NCBI GenBank assembly: GCA_028819955.1
Contig: JAPPKP010000016.1
Location: 1-25,614, forward strand
Length of the DNA stretch: 25,614 nucleotides
Source: Rhodospirillaceae bacterium
GTDB taxonomy: Bacteria > Pseudomonadota > Alphaproteobacteria > UBA828
Reading direction: 5' to 3'
The translations under genes and the position numbers were made by a program. Shown one piece after another: positions 23,840 to 25,614 of the stretch. Below the pieces are notes generated by a model. It saw nothing but the letters and a program-made list of their open reading frames with translations, was not told the origin of the DNA and ran no database searches. Every line of letters starts with the position of its first letter. Position 1 is the first letter of the stretch.

Positions 23840-25614
23840 ATGGAAGCTGCCAACTACAATTCGACGGAGATCAGGGATCTCGATCCTGTGACCTTCGAGG
23901 TCCTGCGCAGCCACTTCGATTTCTGCTGCGAGCGCATGAGCAAGGTGCTGCAGAAGACCGCGTTCTCGCCGATCCTGAGCGACATCCTCGACTACTCCAA
24001 CGCCGTCTACGATGCGGACATCCGCCTCGTCTCGCAATCGCCGGGCTGCCCGATCCACATGGCAGCGATGCACTTCGCTGCCCAGGAGTCGGTCAACAAG
24101 TACGGCAAGGAGACGCTCTGCCCCGGCGACGTGGTGGTCCTGAACGACCCGTTCCAAGGCGGGACGCACATTCCCGACACCACCTTCACCATGCCGATAT
24201 TCAGCGACGACAGGCTCCTGGGATTCGCCGTGAGCCGGGGGCACTGGCAGGACCTCGGCGGCGGCGCCGCAGGCGGGCAGTCCTTCGGCACGCACATCGC
24301 CGGCGAAGGGCTGCGCATCCCGCCGCTCAAGCTCTTCAACGAATACGAGATGAACCAGGACCTGCTGGCGCTGATCAAGAACAACACGCGTTGCCCGGAA
24401 TACATCGAGGGCGATATCCAGGCCCACATGGGCGCGCTCAAGGTCGCCGAGCAGGAGTTCGACCGCGCGGTTGACCGCTACGGCCTGGAGACGGTCGAGA
24501 TCGCCATGCGCGAGCTGATCGCCTACACCAACCGCATCAGCCGCAGCCGCATCGAGGCGATCCCCGATGGCGAGTACGCTGTGACCGACTTCGTCGACAC
24601 CGACGGCTTCAGCGAGGAGCCGATCAAGCTCGCCGTGAAGATCGTCGTCGAAGGCGAGAGGATGACCGTCGACTTCACCGGGTCGGACCCGCAATGCGTC
24701 GGCGCGATCAATTCGCCGCTCGCCAACACGTTCTCGGCCACGTATCTCGCGCTGCGCTTCTACCTCTGTCCCGAGGCCCCGGCCAACGCCGGTTTGTTCG
24801 ATGCCGTCGACATCGTCCTGCCGGACGATTGCTGGCTCAACGCCAAGTGGCCCGCGCCCACCATCGGCTGCACCACGGTGACCGCCGCCAAGATCAACAG
24901 CTCGATCTGGCTGGCGATGAGTCAGGCCATGCCGCAGGATGCGACCGGCGGCACCATGTCCGACGTGAACTGGCTGGTCTGCGCCGTGACCGACCCCGAG
25001 ACCCGGCGCCAGACCGTGTTCTCCGACCTGCCCGCCGGCGGCTGGGGGGGCATGAACGACATGGACGGCGCCAGCGTCCGCTTCGACCCCACCGGCAACT
25101 GCATGAACCTCTCCGCCGAGGTGGCCGAGCTCTGCTACCCCATCGTCTACGAGGCGTTCGACCTGCGGCGGGATTCGGCGGGGCCCGGCACCCATCGGGG
25201 TGGGCTCGGCGCCAGGCTGCAGTTCCGCTTCAACGGCAACGCCGAGCTCAGCATCGAGACCTCGCGGACCCTCGCGGGCAGCCCCGGCGTTGAGGGCGGG
25301 CAGGAGAGCAGGGCACAGCGGCTTTGCAAGCTGCTGCCCGACGGCTCTGCCGAGGTGATCGGCGGTCTCGCGGATGACGGCTCGTGGCACAACCCGCTGC
25401 TCGCCGCCTACCGCTTCGCGCCGGGCGAGGCCTTCCGCATCGAGACCGGCGGCGGCGGCGGTTGGGGCGACCCCATGGCCCGCCCGGTTGAGCAGGTGCT
25501 CGACGACGTGCTCGACGACTACATCTCGATCGAGGAAGCCCGGACCTCCTACGGCGTGGTGATCGACTCGGAAGAACGCGCGGTCGATATTGCGGCGACC
25601 GAGGCGCTGAGGGG
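23840..25614 (+). CDS. Hydantoinase/oxoprolinase family protein, HyuB-like subunit (3' end outside window)
   Basis: The frame from ATG 23840 runs to the window end without a stop (591 codons visible). GAGAGG at 23826-23831 is the ribosome-binding site. The product opens LDPVTFEVLRSHFDFCCERM, the HyuB N-terminus. NDPFQGGTHIPDTT begins at residue 102 and DLGGGAAGG follows. The C-terminal GGGGGWGDP stretch and following DVLDDYISIEEARTSYGVV show that only a few codons are missing. It forms the heteromeric partner of the HyuA-like ATPase just upstream. It differs strongly from the HyuB-like protein at the left end (for example NDPF versus NHPY), so the two serve different complexes. Confidence 0.92.
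   Translation, partial: MEAANYNSTEIRDLDPVTFEVLRSHFDFCCERMSKVLQKTAFSPILSDILDYSNAVYDADIRLVSQSPGCPIHMAAMHFAAQESVNKYGKETLCPGDVVVLNDPFQGGTHIPDTTFTMPIFSDDRLLGFAVSRGHWQDLGGGAAGGQSFGTHIAGEGLRIPPLKLFNEYEMNQDLLALIKNNTRCPEYIEGDIQAHMGALKVAEQEFDRAVDRYGLETVEIAMRELIAYTNRISRSRIEAIPDGEYAVTDFVDTDGFSEEPIKLAVKIVVEGERMTVDFTGSDPQCVGAINSPLANTFSATYLALRFYLCPEAPANAGLFDAVDIVLPDDCWLNAKWPAPTIGCTTVTAAKINSSIWLAMSQAMPQDATGGTMSDVNWLVCAVTDPETRRQTVFSDLPAGGWGGMNDMDGASVRFDPTGNCMNLSAEVAELCYPIVYEAFDLRRDSAGPGTHRGGLGARLQFRFNGNAELSIETSRTLAGSPGVEGGQESRAQRLCKLLPDGSAEVIGGLADDGSWHNPLLAAYRFAPGEAFRIETGGGGGWGDPMARPVEQVLDDVLDDYISIEEARTSYGVVIDSEERAVDIAATEALR

Noticed and set aside
23726..25390. 554-codon frame antisense to the HyuA/HyuB-like genes
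   Set aside because: It lies opposite strongly conserved HyuA and HyuB coding sequence and its translation has no recognisable family.

Overview
The window looks like part of the chromosome of a high-GC alphaproteobacterium, most likely Rhodospirillales-like. This rests on the cytochrome c maturation gene ccmC, the aroK-aroB-CorB block, a zinc-free bL31 protein without the CxxC motif, and a non-flagellar MotA/OmpA-type pair. No marker here fixes the genus. I found no tRNA, rRNA, CRISPR array, insertion sequence or prophage gene.

Region 1 (1-9617) is mostly housekeeping. The 3' end of ccmC enters from the left and converges on a minus-strand run read as aroK, aroB, a CorB/CNNM-type membrane protein, accA and a hydantoinase-B-like gene. 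Divergent from aroK is a tightly coupled plus-strand operon: a 42-residue membrane miniprotein, a large exported protein of unknown function, and a XerC/XerD tyrosine recombinase. Neighbouring genes in this operon overlap by four bases and all start at non-ATG codons.

Region 2 (9618-15233) holds a MotA/TolQ/ExbB-like protein followed by an OmpA/MotB-like protein with a very long coiled coil. A convergent lipid-exporter-type ABC transporter and rpmE follow. Two non-coding structures stand out. One is a cluster of four back-to-back perfect hairpins in the leader of the ABC gene. The other is an array of eleven GGG tracts with 6-7 nt spacing downstream of rpmE, which fits the canonical G-quadruplex pattern.

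Region 3 (15234-25614) is an accessory, catabolic-looking block in alternating orientations. It contains a small lipoprotein, an NTF2/SnoaL-like protein, two short-chain dehydrogenases, an HMG-CoA-synthase-like/DUF35 fusion, an SCP2-type thiolase, a phytanoyl-CoA-dioxygenase-like enzyme behind a 42-codon ORF, and a hydantoinase/oxoprolinase HyuA-HyuB pair (the last gene runs off the window). No regulator, transporter or CoA ligase is visible. A working idea is oxidation or carboxylation of an unknown ketone or lactam-like compound, with CoA-dependent cleavage by the thiolase/DUF35 pair. The individual family calls are firm; the pathway is inference.
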